In this document: positions 51,346-60,958 of the stretch, in pieces | Numbering within the stretch: the first letter of the stretch is position 1 | Layout: each line of letters begins with the position of its first letter | Assembly (NCBI GenBank): GCA_966250015.1 | Contig: CBINFS010000005.1 | Coordinates: forward strand, 62,001 to 126,000 | Reading direction: 5' to 3' | Source of the DNA: CBINFS01 sp966250015 | GTDB lineage: Bacteria; Bacteroidota; Rhodothermia; Rhodothermales; DASSAV01 | Length of the DNA: 64,000 nt | The notes under the pieces: generated by a model | Seen by the model: only the letters and a program-made list of their open reading frames with translations | What the model was told of the DNA's origin: nothing | Database searches by the model: none | Made by a program: the position numbers and the translations under genes

Positions 51346-52653
51346 ATGAACCGTTACAGCCCGAATTCTATCCTTGTCAATCTTTTGTTGTTACTGGTTG
51401 CCCTCCCCGGCCTTTCATATGGTCAACCCGCCAAACAACTACCCTACTGGCGGCCTTATGACATGAGGGGAATCAACGTTTTCGAAACGGGAAAGCAGGA
51501 TACGGTGGAGTATGACGGTCCCGACCTCCGTTGGGGCGCCGCCTTCACCCAGCAGTTTCAGGCGCTCGACCACGAAAACGCGGCGGACGAAGTGATTGTG
51601 GACGGTGTAAACCGGAACCAGCTGATGGAGATCGGGAACGGCTTCAACCTGGCGACCGCCAACCTCTACCTCGACGCCCTACTCGCCGAGGGCATCCGGG
51701 TGAACCTTATCACCTACCTCTCATCCCGGCACCATCCCGAAGCCTGGGTCAAGGGCGGCTTCTTCCAGGTCGATCGCCTGCCGATGTTCAAGAGCGACTT
51801 CCTCGACAACATCATGGACTACGTCACGCTACGCATCGGCCATTTCGAGATCAACTACGGCGACGCACACCTCCGGCGTACGGACAACGGCAATGCGCTC
51901 TACAACCCCCTTGTCGGCAACTACATCATGGACGCGTACACCACCGAAATCGGTGGCGAAGTTTACGTCCAGTCGAATGGCTTTCTGGGTATGCTCGGCA
52001 TGACCGACGGAGAGATTCAGGGCAACGTCACACGCCCGGACGACCGGTCCCCCTCCATCTACGGCAAGCTCGGCTTCGATCGTCAGCTTCAGCCGGACCT
52101 GAGGCTTCGTCTGACCGGTTCATTTTACACGACCGCCAGCTCGATCAACAACACCCTCTATGGCGGAGACCGGGCGGGATCGCGGTATTACCTCGTCATG
52201 GAAAACACGACCGCCACGATTTCATCCAACTTTACTTCCGGCCGGATCAACCCCGGCCTTACGGACAAGGTGACCGCCCTCATGCTCAATCCATTCGTCA
52301 AGTTCCAGGGTCTGGAGCTGTTCGGCATAATCGAGCAGGTTAAAGGTCGAAATGCCAGTGAGCAGGACGAGCGCACCTGGAATCAGCTGGGGGTCGAGGC
52401 GGTGTACCGATTCCTCCCCGGCGAACGTCTCCACGTGGCCGCCCGGTACAACACGGTGTCCGGGGAGCTGGCCGGTAGCCGGGCGGACGTTAGCATCAAT
52501 CGGTTCCAGGTCGGCGCCGGCTGGTTCGTCACCCCCAACATCCTGGTCAAAGCTGAATACGTGACCCAGTCCTACAACGACTTCCCCTCAACCGACATCC
52601 GGCACGAAGGAGAGTTCAAAGGCTTCATGCTCGAAGGGGTGATCGCGTTCTAA
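51346..52653 (+). CDS. Outer membrane beta-barrel (porin-like) protein
   Basis: A 435-aa protein with a cleavable signal peptide (ILVNLLLLLVALPGLSYGQ). The remainder is rich in alternating hydrophobic and polar strands, aromatic girdle residues and Gly/Asn turns (for example YVTLRIGHFEINYGDAHLRR, RLHVAARYNTVSGELAG), and ends in GFMLEGVIAF with a C-terminal Phe typical of outer membrane barrels. It resembles phosphate-selective/DcaP-like porins in pattern, but I do not recognise a family. A GGAGGA ribosome site lies at about 51329-51334. It is the likely partner of the upstream YceI protein. Confidence 0.8.
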   Translation: MNRYSPNSILVNLLLLLVALPGLSYGQPAKQLPYWRPYDMRGINVFETGKQDTVEYDGPDLRWGAAFTQQFQALDHENAADEVIVDGVNRNQLMEIGNGFNLATANLYLDALLAEGIRVNLITYLSSRHHPEAWVKGGFFQVDRLPMFKSDFLDNIMDYVTLRIGHFEINYGDAHLRRTDNGNALYNPLVGNYIMDAYTTEIGGEVYVQSNGFLGMLGMTDGEIQGNVTRPDDRSPSIYGKLGFDRQLQPDLRLRLTGSFYTTASSINNTLYGGDRAGSRYYLVMENTTATISSNFTSGRINPGLTDKVTALMLNPFVKFQGLELFGIIEQVKGRNASEQDERTWNQLGVEAVYRFLPGERLHVAARYNTVSGELAGSRADVSINRFQVGAGWFVTPNILVKAEYVTQSYNDFPSTDIRHEGEFKGFMLEGVIAF

Positions 52654-52688
52654 ACCGCAGGAATTCTGATCGGTCAGGAACAACGGAA

Positions 52689-52721
52689 CGGGGCCATTCC
52701 TGTCATTCAGGAATGGCCCCG
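52689..52721 (+). terminator. Terminator hairpin after the barrel protein gene
   Basis: A perfect 14-bp stem, CGGGGCCATTCCTG with CAGGAATGGCCCCG, has the loop TCATT. The T tract is weak. It may serve both this gene and the convergent permease gene. Confidence 0.88.
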
Positions 52722-52783
52722 ACTCATATTATTAGTGCCGTATAGTAACTACGCTGGAATCAAAACCATCCGGTTACGCCAGC

Positions 52784-55306
52784 TCATATCTCCGAACGCA
52801 AGACTTCGAGTGCCGTGTGCCGGTAAAATCCCCGGCTATTGATGAACCCTACGAGTACCGTCAGCCCGCTCACTACCAGCACCGCTGCCAAGACCCAGTA
52901 GAATTCGAAAACGAACGGTGTATTGAACAGGAACCGGGCAAGCGCCCAGCCCGCCGCAACCGAAAGCGCCAGTCCGGTCACGGCTGCAAATACGCCGAGC
53001 AGGAAATACTCTATCAAGGTGATTCGAATGACCGTCCACCGCGATGCCCCCAGGGTTTTCAAGAGGACGCTCTCCTCGATACGCTGGAAACGGCTTACGA
53101 CGACCGCTCCCGCCAGCACGATCAGTCCGGTCAGCACGCTGAAAAGCGCCATGATCCGCACGACGAATGAGATACGGGAAAAGATGGCGTCAAAGACCGT
53201 CAAGACCAGCGAAAGGTCGATTGCCGACACGTTCGGATAAGCCTGGATGACCTCCTTCTGCACGCTGGCGGAGACGGCGGCGGTTTCGGCTCGCGTCAGC
53301 ACTACGTAAAACTGCGGAGCTTCTTCGAGTACGCCCGCGGGGAAAACGACGAAGAAGTTCGTCGATAGCCGCCTCCAGTCCACCTCACGGATGCTCGAGA
53401 TTCGAGTCTGCATCGGCACGCCCTGCACGTTGAACTCGATCGAGTCGCCAAGCCCCACCCCGAGCTCTCCGGCTACCTCCTCTTCGATGGAGATCGGGAT
53501 CGCGCCGCTTCCTTCTTCATAGCGGCCGATGAACGTCCCCGCGATCACTTGTTCGGATTCCGTAAGGTGATCGCGGTACGACGACCGGTATTCGCGATTA
53601 AAAGCCCATCCCACGTGTCGTGTGGTGTCTTTCTCCATCTCCTCAACGGTGACGCCGTTGACCTTCGTGATGCGCATGGTCACGATGGGCACCGTTTCCA
53701 GGATCGGCAGATCGTGCTGCTCGACGATTTCGGTCACGCCCTGGAGCTGATCGTGTTGGACGTCGAAAAGGACCATGTCGGGCTGGCCTTCCTCCATCGA
53801 CACGTTGATCTGGGCGAGAAGCGTTCGCTGTACGACGAACAGGGACATGATCAGGAACGTCCCGAAACCCAGAATCAGCACCAGGATCGCGGTCTGGTTG
53901 TTCGGGCGATACAGGTTGGCGAGTCCTTGCCGCCAGGGATACGACCACGTGCTCGGGAAAAAGCGGCGCATCAACCACATGACGAGTCGGGCAACCAAAC
54001 CGAGTAATCCGAAGACGACCCCGACCCCTACGAGATACGCTACCCCGAACACTGGCGTCGGCGCCTGGAACATGGCCAGCAAAGCCAGACCAATCACGAT
54101 CATCAAATAGGCGCCAAGTCGGTAGGGATCGAATCTCTTGGAAAGGTTTTGCTCAACCGCAACCCGAAGGGCGCGCAGCGGCGAAACGTCACGAACAGCT
54201 AAAAGCGGCAACAGGGCAAACAACACCGTGACGCCGATTCCAATCCCCAAGCCCAGGAAAATTGCCGGCCAGGAGACGACAAACTCCACGTCGAAAGGGA
54301 GAACGTCGGCCAGCACGCGTGGAACGAACGACTGCACGGCCACCCCGAGCAGGGCACCTGCGACGGAGCCTGTCAAACCCATGGCTAGCGACTGGACGAG
54401 GTAAATGGCGACCGTTCGCCACGAACCCGCTCCGAGGCACCGCAGCACCGCCACCGAATCGATCCGTTGCCTGACGTACACGTAAATCGTACCGGCCACG
54501 CCAAGCCCACCAAGGAGTAAGGCAATAAACCCTGCGAGGCTCAGGAACTGATACAGATTGGTCAGCCCTTCATTCCAGTTGTTCTTGATCTCCTCGACAG
54601 TGTCGCTGCCGATCCTGTATTCATCCAGGTGAGGCCGGATCTCTTCCTTCAGCGCCTCGACGTCCGTTCCTTCCGGAAACTTGAAATAGACCTCGTACTC
54701 TGCCCGGCTGCCCATCTGGAGAAGCTCGGAGTCCAGCGAATCCATCGGGATGAAGATGCGCGGGCTGAAGAGCGACACGGCCTGCGACTCTCTGGGCGAT
54801 TTCTCCAGGCGGCCAGCAATCCGGTACGCTACCCGCCCGATCCTTACGGAATCGCCAACCTGCAGGTCGAACTGCTCGAAAAGGGTTCCATCGACGAGCG
54901 CATATAGCCCATCCTGATAAATCTCTGCTGCCGACGGTGGGGCCGTTTCGATTGCGCCGTAGAACGGGAAACCTCCTTTTATTGCCCGGACGGTAGATAG
55001 TCGAGTGCCACCATTTTTCGGGAAGTAAGCCATGGAGGAGAATGAAATGCGCCGTGATTGCTCTCCACCAAGTGAATCGATCAGCGCTTCCGTTTCAGGC
55101 TGAAATGGGTGGTTGCTTTCGAGGCTCAGATCCGCCCCCAACAGAGCCTCAGCCTCACGGTCTATCGTCTTTTCGAGGTTGTACCCGAACGAGTTGATTG
55201 CAACGAGTGCGGCCACGCCAAGCGTTATTGACGAAAGAAACAGCAACAACCGTTTGCGGCTGCCCCTGCTGTCTCGCCATGCCATCTTAAGGATCCACAC
55301 GGGCAC
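52784..55306 (-). CDS. FtsX-like ABC transporter permease (YbbP type)
   Basis: An 840-aa membrane protein with an N-terminal helix (LLLFLSSITLGVAALVAIN), a large periplasmic domain, about four helices near 250-420, a middle pair at 430-500 region, a second periplasmic domain and three C-terminal helices. This double-FtsX layout is that of E. coli YbbP. It contains the FtsX-type sequences GLGVAGTIYVYVRQRID and RIEESVLLKTLGASRW. It lies 10 bases downstream of the ATPase gene and works with it, probably to extract or export lipids or acyl products. The neighbour TesA-like lipase repeats the E. coli tesA-ybbA-ybbP layout. Confidence 0.91.
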   Translation of the reverse strand: MPVWILKMAWRDSRGSRKRLLLFLSSITLGVAALVAINSFGYNLEKTIDREAEALLGADLSLESNHPFQPETEALIDSLGGEQSRRISFSSMAYFPKNGGTRLSTVRAIKGGFPFYGAIETAPPSAAEIYQDGLYALVDGTLFEQFDLQVGDSVRIGRVAYRIAGRLEKSPRESQAVSLFSPRIFIPMDSLDSELLQMGSRAEYEVYFKFPEGTDVEALKEEIRPHLDEYRIGSDTVEEIKNNWNEGLTNLYQFLSLAGFIALLLGGLGVAGTIYVYVRQRIDSVAVLRCLGAGSWRTVAIYLVQSLAMGLTGSVAGALLGVAVQSFVPRVLADVLPFDVEFVVSWPAIFLGLGIGIGVTVLFALLPLLAVRDVSPLRALRVAVEQNLSKRFDPYRLGAYLMIVIGLALLAMFQAPTPVFGVAYLVGVGVVFGLLGLVARLVMWLMRRFFPSTWSYPWRQGLANLYRPNNQTAILVLILGFGTFLIMSLFVVQRTLLAQINVSMEEGQPDMVLFDVQHDQLQGVTEIVEQHDLPILETVPIVTMRITKVNGVTVEEMEKDTTRHVGWAFNREYRSSYRDHLTESEQVIAGTFIGRYEEGSGAIPISIEEEVAGELGVGLGDSIEFNVQGVPMQTRISSIREVDWRRLSTNFFVVFPAGVLEEAPQFYVVLTRAETAAVSASVQKEVIQAYPNVSAIDLSLVLTVFDAIFSRISFVVRIMALFSVLTGLIVLAGAVVVSRFQRIEESVLLKTLGASRWTVIRITLIEYFLLGVFAAVTGLALSVAAGWALARFLFNTPFVFEFYWVLAAVLVVSGLTVLVGFINSRGFYRHTALEVLRSEI

Positions 55307-55316
55307 ACCTCGTTGG

Positions 55317-56036
55317 TTAAGACGCCAGCCTGCCGGCGGCCGCGGGCGATCCCACCGGTTCGTCGGAGACGACGGCGCCCCCCTTCAGTCGAATGATGCG
55401 CCCCGTTCGCGCCGCAAGCTCCATGTTGTGCGTAACCAGAATGAGGGTGGTCCCGGCCGTCTCGTTAAGCTCGAAAAGCAGGTCCTCGACCGTTGCGCCC
55501 GTCTCCGCATCGAGATTTCCCGTTGGCTCATCTGCGAACAAAATGGTGGGCCGGTTGATGAAGGCTCGCGCGATGGCCACGCGCTGTTGTTCGCCACCGG
55601 ACAACTGCGCGGGATAATGATCCGCCCGGTCGGTCAGCGAAACCTGCTCGAGCAGTTCCATGGCGTGCGACCTAACGGCACGATCCCCTCGAAGCTCGGC
55701 AGGAACCATCACGTTCTCGATGGCGGTAAGTGTAGGGATGAGCTGAAACGATTGGAAAATGAATCCCACGTATCGATTACGCAAAACGGCTCGCTGGTCC
55801 TCCGACAACGTACCGAGATCGACGCCGCAGAGCCGAACGGTTCCCGACGTCGGCTCGTCGAGTCCGGCACTCAAACCGAGCAGCGTCGTTTTACCGCTTC
55901 CAGAGGGCCCCACGATCGCACAGGTCTCCCCCTGACGGATGGTAAACGTTACATCACGCAGCACCTTCAGCGACCGTTGACCGCTCTGGTATTCCTTTGT
56001 TAGTCCTTGTGCTTCGAGAACTATGGTATCTGACAT
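55317..56036 (-). CDS. ABC transporter ATPase (YbbA/LolD-like)
   Basis: A 239-aa ATPase started at MSDTIVLEAQGLTKEY, the usual family N-terminus; an ATG 7 codons upstream is less likely. Walker A is GPSGSGKT (43-50), the signature is LSGGEQQR, Walker B is ILFADEPTGNLD, and the H-loop is VTHNME, all as in MacB/LolD. It is followed by its permease after 10 bases. Its start codon overlaps that of the divergent TesA-like gene in the shared CATG at 56034-56037, which leaves no separate promoter space. Confidence 0.93.
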   Translation of the reverse strand: MSDTIVLEAQGLTKEYQSGQRSLKVLRDVTFTIRQGETCAIVGPSGSGKTTLLGLSAGLDEPTSGTVRLCGVDLGTLSEDQRAVLRNRYVGFIFQSFQLIPTLTAIENVMVPAELRGDRAVRSHAMELLEQVSLTDRADHYPAQLSGGEQQRVAIARAFINRPTILFADEPTGNLDAETGATVEDLLFELNETAGTTLILVTHNMELAARTGRIIRLKGGAVVSDEPVGSPAAAGRLAS

Positions 56037-56823
56037 GGTAACCCCCCAACGGAACACCGGCGTTCAAACGGTTCGCAAACTCAACAGGCCATTTCATTAC
56101 CCATTTGCTTTCATTCTGTTCTGTTTCGTTCTCTTCTCCGGCTGCACGTCCGAACAATCAAATACAAGCGCCGGGTCTCAGGAGAGCATATCGGTATCGT
56201 CACCATTAGACAGTGTGGCGACGCCACAACCATCGTCAATGAATCGAAAAACAAAAACCATCCTGGTCCTGGGTAACAGCCTCGCAGCCGGTTACGGACT
56301 CGATCCCTCTCAGGCTTTTCCGGCGCTACTCCAGGAAAAAATCGACGAGCTGGGATGGGATTTCGAAGTGATAAATGCTGGACTGAGTGGAGAAACCACA
56401 GCGGGTGGCCTTCGCCGAATCGACTGGCTGTTGCGCTCTCCAGTCGACGTGCTCATTCTCGAGCTGGGAGGAAACGACGGCCTCCGAGGTATACCACCGG
56501 AAGTTACCCGTGACAATTTGCGAGCCATAGTAAAAAAGACGCGCGAGCGGTATCCGGACGTTCAGATCATTCTGGCGGGAATGCAGGTCCCGCCCAACCT
56601 CGGCGAAACGTACACTTCGGCCTTTCGTGACCTTTATCCCGAGCTGGCCCGTGAAGAGTCGCTCCACCTCGTGCCCTTCCTCCTCGAAGGTGTGGGCGGC
56701 GTGCCAGATCTTAACCAACCCGATGGCATCCATCCAACGGCGCGCGGACAGCAGATCGTCGCCGAGAACGTGTGGGAAGTCCTGAAACCCGTTCTGGAGA
56801 CCTTGCGGGACGATGCTGCCTGA
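56035..56823 (+). CDS. SGNH/GDSL lipase, TesA-like arylesterase lipoprotein
   Basis: Hydrolyses ester or thioester bonds of lipids. Starting at 56035 (262 aa) or 56023 (four codons longer), the N-terminus is a lipoprotein signal: FAFILFCFVLFSGC with Cys37. A serine-rich linker leads to block I ILVLGNSLAAGYGLD (Ser82; GNSL where E. coli TesA has GDSL), INAGLSGETTAGG, LELGGNDGLRG, and the C-terminal DGIHPTARG with the catalytic Asp/His. The periplasmic membrane-anchored location fits its pairing with the divergent YbbA/YbbP exporter. A start at 56239 (MNRKTK) would give a cytosolic enzyme but ignores the lipobox. Confidence 0.9.
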   Translation: MVTPQRNTGVQTVRKLNRPFHYPFAFILFCFVLFSGCTSEQSNTSAGSQESISVSSPLDSVATPQPSSMNRKTKTILVLGNSLAAGYGLDPSQAFPALLQEKIDELGWDFEVINAGLSGETTAGGLRRIDWLLRSPVDVLILELGGNDGLRGIPPEVTRDNLRAIVKKTRERYPDVQIILAGMQVPPNLGETYTSAFRDLYPELAREESLHLVPFLLEGVGGVPDLNQPDGIHPTARGQQIVAENVWEVLKPVLETLRDDAA

Positions 56824-56827
56824 CTAG

Positions 56828-57499
56828 TTAGTGCCTGCCTTCCCGTATCGACTCCCGAATGACCTGTGCTGCGTCGGGGCCGTAATTGAACAACAGGTCC
56901 AGGGCGGACATGCCGGGCTCGAAGCCTTCGAAGTTCTGCCGGTATACCGGCTCGACAAATCGAAATGTACACGCATCCGGGTCGACCGTCAGGTCGTGTG
57001 CGAGAGCAGTCTCGTCTGAGAGCAGGTGCTCACCTGGAAAACAGGCAAGGACGTCACCCGGACTGGACGGCTCTCCTTCAAGCTCAGAGGATTTCACAAC
57101 GGGCGTGTCGATGAAAAAGAACCGTCGAAGCAGCTCGATGGTGGCAATCGTCAGGTCGGCAAGGTGGGAATAATTCTCCTCGTAGATTGGCCTGAGATCG
57201 GGTTCGTAGAATTCAAAAAACGGCGTAGACCGGTAGTTGTATTCGAATGCCCGCCAGTGACTCCGTTGCCATCGTGAACGGTCGTCGATTTCTACTTGCC
57301 ATATCGGACGGCCGTGCTGGCCTCCCTTCAGCGGAACCGATATCCACTGCCAGCCCTGTGGCGTTCGAAGCTTCGTCCGGTTCTGAAAGGACTGCCGGCT
57401 GTACTGGAAGGTATCGGCGATCACGAATCGATCGGACTCCAGCATGTGCGCCAGGTACGAAAGACGAGGCCAGTACTCAGGTGGACGTACACCCAGCAT
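56828..57499 (-). CDS. WbqC-family protein
   Basis: A 223-aa cytosolic protein of the WbqC family, often found near polysaccharide or formylation genes; proposed to be an enzyme of sugar or amino-group modification. Conserved patterns include PEYWPRLSYLAHMLESDRFV, FQNRTKLRTPQGWQWISVPL, and HWRAFEYNYRSTPFFEFY. It ends 4 bases from the convergent TesA-like gene. Function remains unproven. Confidence 0.88.
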   Translation of the reverse strand: MLGVRPPEYWPRLSYLAHMLESDRFVIADTFQYSRQSFQNRTKLRTPQGWQWISVPLKGGQHGRPIWQVEIDDRSRWQRSHWRAFEYNYRSTPFFEFYEPDLRPIYEENYSHLADLTIATIELLRRFFFIDTPVVKSSELEGEPSSPGDVLACFPGEHLLSDETALAHDLTVDPDACTFRFVEPVYRQNFEGFEPGMSALDLLFNYGPDAAQVIRESIREGRH

Positions 57500-57719
57500 C
57501 TTGTACTACGTTAATTGATCTAATCGTTTCGGAAGTCCGAAAATAGGATCTATTGATTTGTTTTTTTCCTTCGTCCCGGTAACCCACTCTATGGCGAGAA
57601 ATTTTAATATCACTTGAACGGGAACAGCCGGGTATCCTAAGGCATCCTCTTACGATAGCAATTTTCTGCTTACCCCAGGCATCCGGTGGTCTGCGCCGGC
57701 CAATCATCACACGGTCTGT

Positions 57720-58661
57720 ATGATACTGAAACCTCCACCTCTTGCCCCGGGAGACACCATTGCCGTCGTGGCGCCGGGAAGCGCACCACCCCTTCCGGAG
57801 AAGCTCGAAAAAGGAATCGAACAGCTAGAAGTTCGCGGATTTCGCGTAGAAAAAGGACGAAGCACCTACGACCCCTGCGGCTATCTGTGCGGGACAGACG
57901 AAGACCGGATCGACGAGCTGAATGGCTTCCTTCGACGCGACGACGTGCAAGGCATATTTTGCATCAGAGGTGGATTTGGCGCGCTAAGGATACTTCCCCA
58001 CCTCGACTATGAAGCAGCCAGAAAACACCCGAAGCTGATCGTAGGGTACAGCGACGTCACAGCGCTTCACCTGGCCTTTTATGCCCGAATCGGGCTAACG
58101 AGTGTTGCCGGTCCAATGGTTGCCGTCGAATGGCCAGAGCCGGACCCCGCCACCGAAAAATTTTTTTGGGACCTCGTGGGCGGCGTCGCACCGAATCCAC
58201 TCCTTGGCCCAAATGGTGAACCGCTACAGCCAATCCGCCCCGGTGAAGCAGTGGGACGGTTGATCGGCGGCAATCTGACTTTGATTACTCGTTTGATCGG
58301 TACGCCGTATCTTCCCAACCTCAGAGGCGAGATACTGTTTTTGGAAGAAGTGGGTGAAGAGCCGTATCGGATCGACGGTATGCTGGCACAGCTCAAATTA
58401 ACAGGAATCCTCGATCAACTCGGTGGGATGATCTTCGGGGGTATCACGGAATGGGAGCCTAAAGAAGACCGCCCAACGTTGTCGCTCGACGAGGTGATCG
58501 ACTTTTATACGAACGACCTGCCTTATCCCGTAGCTCGCGGCCTCACGTTTGGACACTTCCCCGTTAAAAGCTCGATCCCGATTGGGGTCAGGGCTCGCCT
58601 CGCCGTCAATTCCGATACCGCAGTGCTGTCGATACTCGAACCGGTAGTGGCCAACCAATGA
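57720..58661 (+). CDS. ldcA: LD-carboxypeptidase-like S66 peptidase
   Basis: Removes the terminal D-Ala from murein tetrapeptides (LdcA), or degrades microcin C7-like compounds (MccF). The 313-aa protein has the S66 nucleophile Ser111 in VGYSDVTAL, IRGGFGALRILPHL before it, the Glu in LFLEEVGEEPYRIDGML, and His in FGHFPVKSSIPIG. No signal peptide is present, fitting a cytosolic murein-recycling role. Its stop overlaps the purN start (ATGA), so it leads the purN-purH run. LdcA versus MccF cannot be separated by eye. Confidence 0.88.
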   Translation: MILKPPPLAPGDTIAVVAPGSAPPLPEKLEKGIEQLEVRGFRVEKGRSTYDPCGYLCGTDEDRIDELNGFLRRDDVQGIFCIRGGFGALRILPHLDYEAARKHPKLIVGYSDVTALHLAFYARIGLTSVAGPMVAVEWPEPDPATEKFFWDLVGGVAPNPLLGPNGEPLQPIRPGEAVGRLIGGNLTLITRLIGTPYLPNLRGEILFLEEVGEEPYRIDGMLAQLKLTGILDQLGGMIFGGITEWEPKEDRPTLSLDEVIDFYTNDLPYPVARGLTFGHFPVKSSIPIGVRARLAVNSDTAVLSILEPVVANQ

Positions 58662-59308
58662 ACCAATCGATGCCGGATAAACCCACCCTTCGCATTGCCG
58701 TCTTCGCCTCCGGTGGAGGTTCAAATTTCGAAGCGATCGTTGAAGCCATCGAACGGGAATCGATCCCGGCCGAGGTCGTGCTCTGCATCTGCAATCGTGA
58801 AGGCGCCGGGGTGTTTGAACGTGCCAGACGGCACAACATCGATGCAATACACCTTACGCCGGACACCTTTTCTTCGGAAGCAGAATATTGCAATGAATTG
58901 TTCAGCCTGTTCGAACGGTACGGCGTAAATTTCATCCTCCTTGCCGGGTATCTTCGTATGATTCCGGCTGAAATCGTTCGGAAGTTCCACGGGCGTATTT
59001 TGAACATCCATCCTGCCCTGCTGCCGGCGTTTGGTGGAAAGGGTATGTATGGGCGCCACGTACACCAGGCTGTGCTCGATTACGGGGCGAAGTGGACGGG
59101 CGTCACCGTCCATCTCGTGGACGAAGAGTATGACAGGGGACCCATTGTCCTCCAGGAGCCGGTACCGGTTTACCAGGATGACACCCCCGAAATCCTCGCC
59201 GCCCGCGTACTCGTTACCGAACACAGGCTTTACCCGGAAGCAGTACGGCTCTTCGCCGAAAACAGGGTCCGGATCGAGGGGCGACGGGTGTACATCGACG
59301 ATAAGTAA
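58658..59308 (+). CDS. purN: Phosphoribosylglycinamide formyltransferase
   Basis: Transfers a formyl group from 10-formyl-THF to GAR in purine synthesis. The 216-aa protein has FASGGGSNFEAI (phosphate-binding), ILLAGYLRMIP, the catalytic Asn and His in LNIHPALLPAFGGKGMYG, and the Asp in DEEYDRGPIVLQEPV. Normal family length. It overlaps the ldcA-like stop and is followed by purH after 54 bases. Confidence 0.96.
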   Translation: MNQSMPDKPTLRIAVFASGGGSNFEAIVEAIERESIPAEVVLCICNREGAGVFERARRHNIDAIHLTPDTFSSEAEYCNELFSLFERYGVNFILLAGYLRMIPAEIVRKFHGRILNIHPALLPAFGGKGMYGRHVHQAVLDYGAKWTGVTVHLVDEEYDRGPIVLQEPVPVYQDDTPEILAARVLVTEHRLYPEAVRLFAENRVRIEGRRVYIDDK

Positions 59309-59362
59309 GGCGCGGCTCACCCACGTTGCCTTAACACTAAACCTTATTCAACAGATAGATAA

Positions 59363-60958
59363 ATGATAGAAGCCAAGACACTACCTCCACCGGACGACCT
59401 CCAGCCGGTGCGACGAGCGCTCATATCAGTATACGATAAATCGGGGCTCGTCCCCTTTGCACAGAGACTGGCTCATCACGGCATCACGATCATTTCGACG
59501 GGTGGCACCGCAAAGGCGCTCGAACAGGCGGGGATGCCCGTCACGGAAGTGTCCAGCCTGACCGGCTTCCCGGAGATCCTGGGTGGCCGGGTCAAGACCC
59601 TTCACCCGGTGGTCCACGCCGGCCTGTTGGCGCGGAGGAATGACCGGGACGACCTGTCAAACCTTGCCGAATTGCAAATCGAGCCCATCGACCTCGTCGT
59701 CGTGAACCTGTATCCCTTTACGGAGGTCGTTTCACGCGAGAACATCACCGAAGCGGAAGCCATCGAAAACATCGACATCGGCGGGCCGACCATGGTGCGC
59801 GCCGCTGCGAAAAACTTTTACTTCGTCGGTGTAGTCTCCTCACCTTCCGATTACGATACCGTTGCCGACGAGCTCGACCGTAACGGTGGCATGCTTTCGC
59901 TGAAATTGAGAAGAGAGCTTTCCCGAAAAGCCTTTCAGCTCACCGCGCAGTACGACAGGGCCATCACGGAGTATTTCACCAAAACCGGAGCCGTCGAACA
60001 GGACGTGTTGCCGGATCGACTTCAGATCAGCCTGCCGAAGGGTCAGGAATTGCGGTACGGCGAGAATCCGCATCAGAAAGCGGCATACTATGGCGATACG
60101 TCGTCCCTGTTCGAGCAGCTCCACGGGAAAGAGCTCTCCTTTAACAACTTGATCGACCTCGACGCAGGGCTCGCGCTAATCGATGAGTTCCGTGATGACG
60201 ATCCTACGTGCGCCATACTCAAGCACACGAACCCGTGTGGTGTAGCCACGGCCCCCAGCCTGCTCGAGGCGTGGGAAGGGGCTTTCGCAACTGACCGGCA
60301 ATCACCATTCGGCGGGATCGTCGTGTTCAACAGGCCCCTCGACCGTGCCACGGCTGAAGCGGTAGATCAGTTATTCACGGAGATCATCATTGCGCCGGGT
60401 TATGAAGAGGGTGTGCTTGACTTCCTCAAACAGAAAAAGAATCGGCGTCTCATCCTTACCCGTCAACAAACCAAAACCGGCGCTCTCGACATTCGATCGG
60501 CGGTCGGCGGGCTGCTCGTCCAGGAAAAAGATCCCCCGATCCCTCCGGTCGAAGAAATCAAGTCACAGTGGAAGGTCGTTACGCGTCGCGCTCCGGACCC
60601 GGATGAGTGGGCTGACATCTACTTTGCCTGGCGAGTCGTAAAGCACGTAAAAAGCAACGCCATACTGTTCGCGAAGAATGGCCGTACGCTCGGAATCGGT
60701 GCGGGTCAGATGAGCCGAATCGATTCTTCCGAGATTGCAGTAAGCAAGGCGGGTAAGTCGGGACTCGACCTTACCGGGTCGGTCGTGGCGTCAGATGCGT
60801 TCTTCCCGTTCGCCGACGGCCTGGAAGCTGCCGCAAATGTCGGCGCACGGACCGCCGTTCAACCCGGAGGATCCGTTCGCGATCAAGAAGTGATCGACGC
60901 GGCCGACCGCATGAATGTGGCGATGGTCTTTACCGGCAACAGGCACTTCAGGCATTGA
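59363..60958 (+). CDS. purH: Bifunctional AICAR formyltransferase/IMP cyclohydrolase
   Basis: Carries out the last two steps of IMP synthesis. The 531-aa protein has the N-terminal MGS-like IMP cyclohydrolase domain (ALISVYDKSGLVPFAQRL, STGGTAKALEQAG, GRVKTLHPVVHAGLL) up to about residue 200, and the C-terminal AICAR transformylase domain with ILKHTNPCGVATA, SPFGGIVVFN, RTLGIGAGQMSRID and SDAFFPFADGLEAA. Complete. It pairs with purN. The following mreB gene is 213 bases away and probably has its own promoter. Confidence 0.97.
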   Translation: MIEAKTLPPPDDLQPVRRALISVYDKSGLVPFAQRLAHHGITIISTGGTAKALEQAGMPVTEVSSLTGFPEILGGRVKTLHPVVHAGLLARRNDRDDLSNLAELQIEPIDLVVVNLYPFTEVVSRENITEAEAIENIDIGGPTMVRAAAKNFYFVGVVSSPSDYDTVADELDRNGGMLSLKLRRELSRKAFQLTAQYDRAITEYFTKTGAVEQDVLPDRLQISLPKGQELRYGENPHQKAAYYGDTSSLFEQLHGKELSFNNLIDLDAGLALIDEFRDDDPTCAILKHTNPCGVATAPSLLEAWEGAFATDRQSPFGGIVVFNRPLDRATAEAVDQLFTEIIIAPGYEEGVLDFLKQKKNRRLILTRQQTKTGALDIRSAVGGLLVQEKDPPIPPVEEIKSQWKVVTRRAPDPDEWADIYFAWRVVKHVKSNAILFAKNGRTLGIGAGQMSRIDSSEIAVSKAGKSGLDLTGSVVASDAFFPFADGLEAAANVGARTAVQPGGSVRDQEVIDAADRMNVAMVFTGNRHFRH

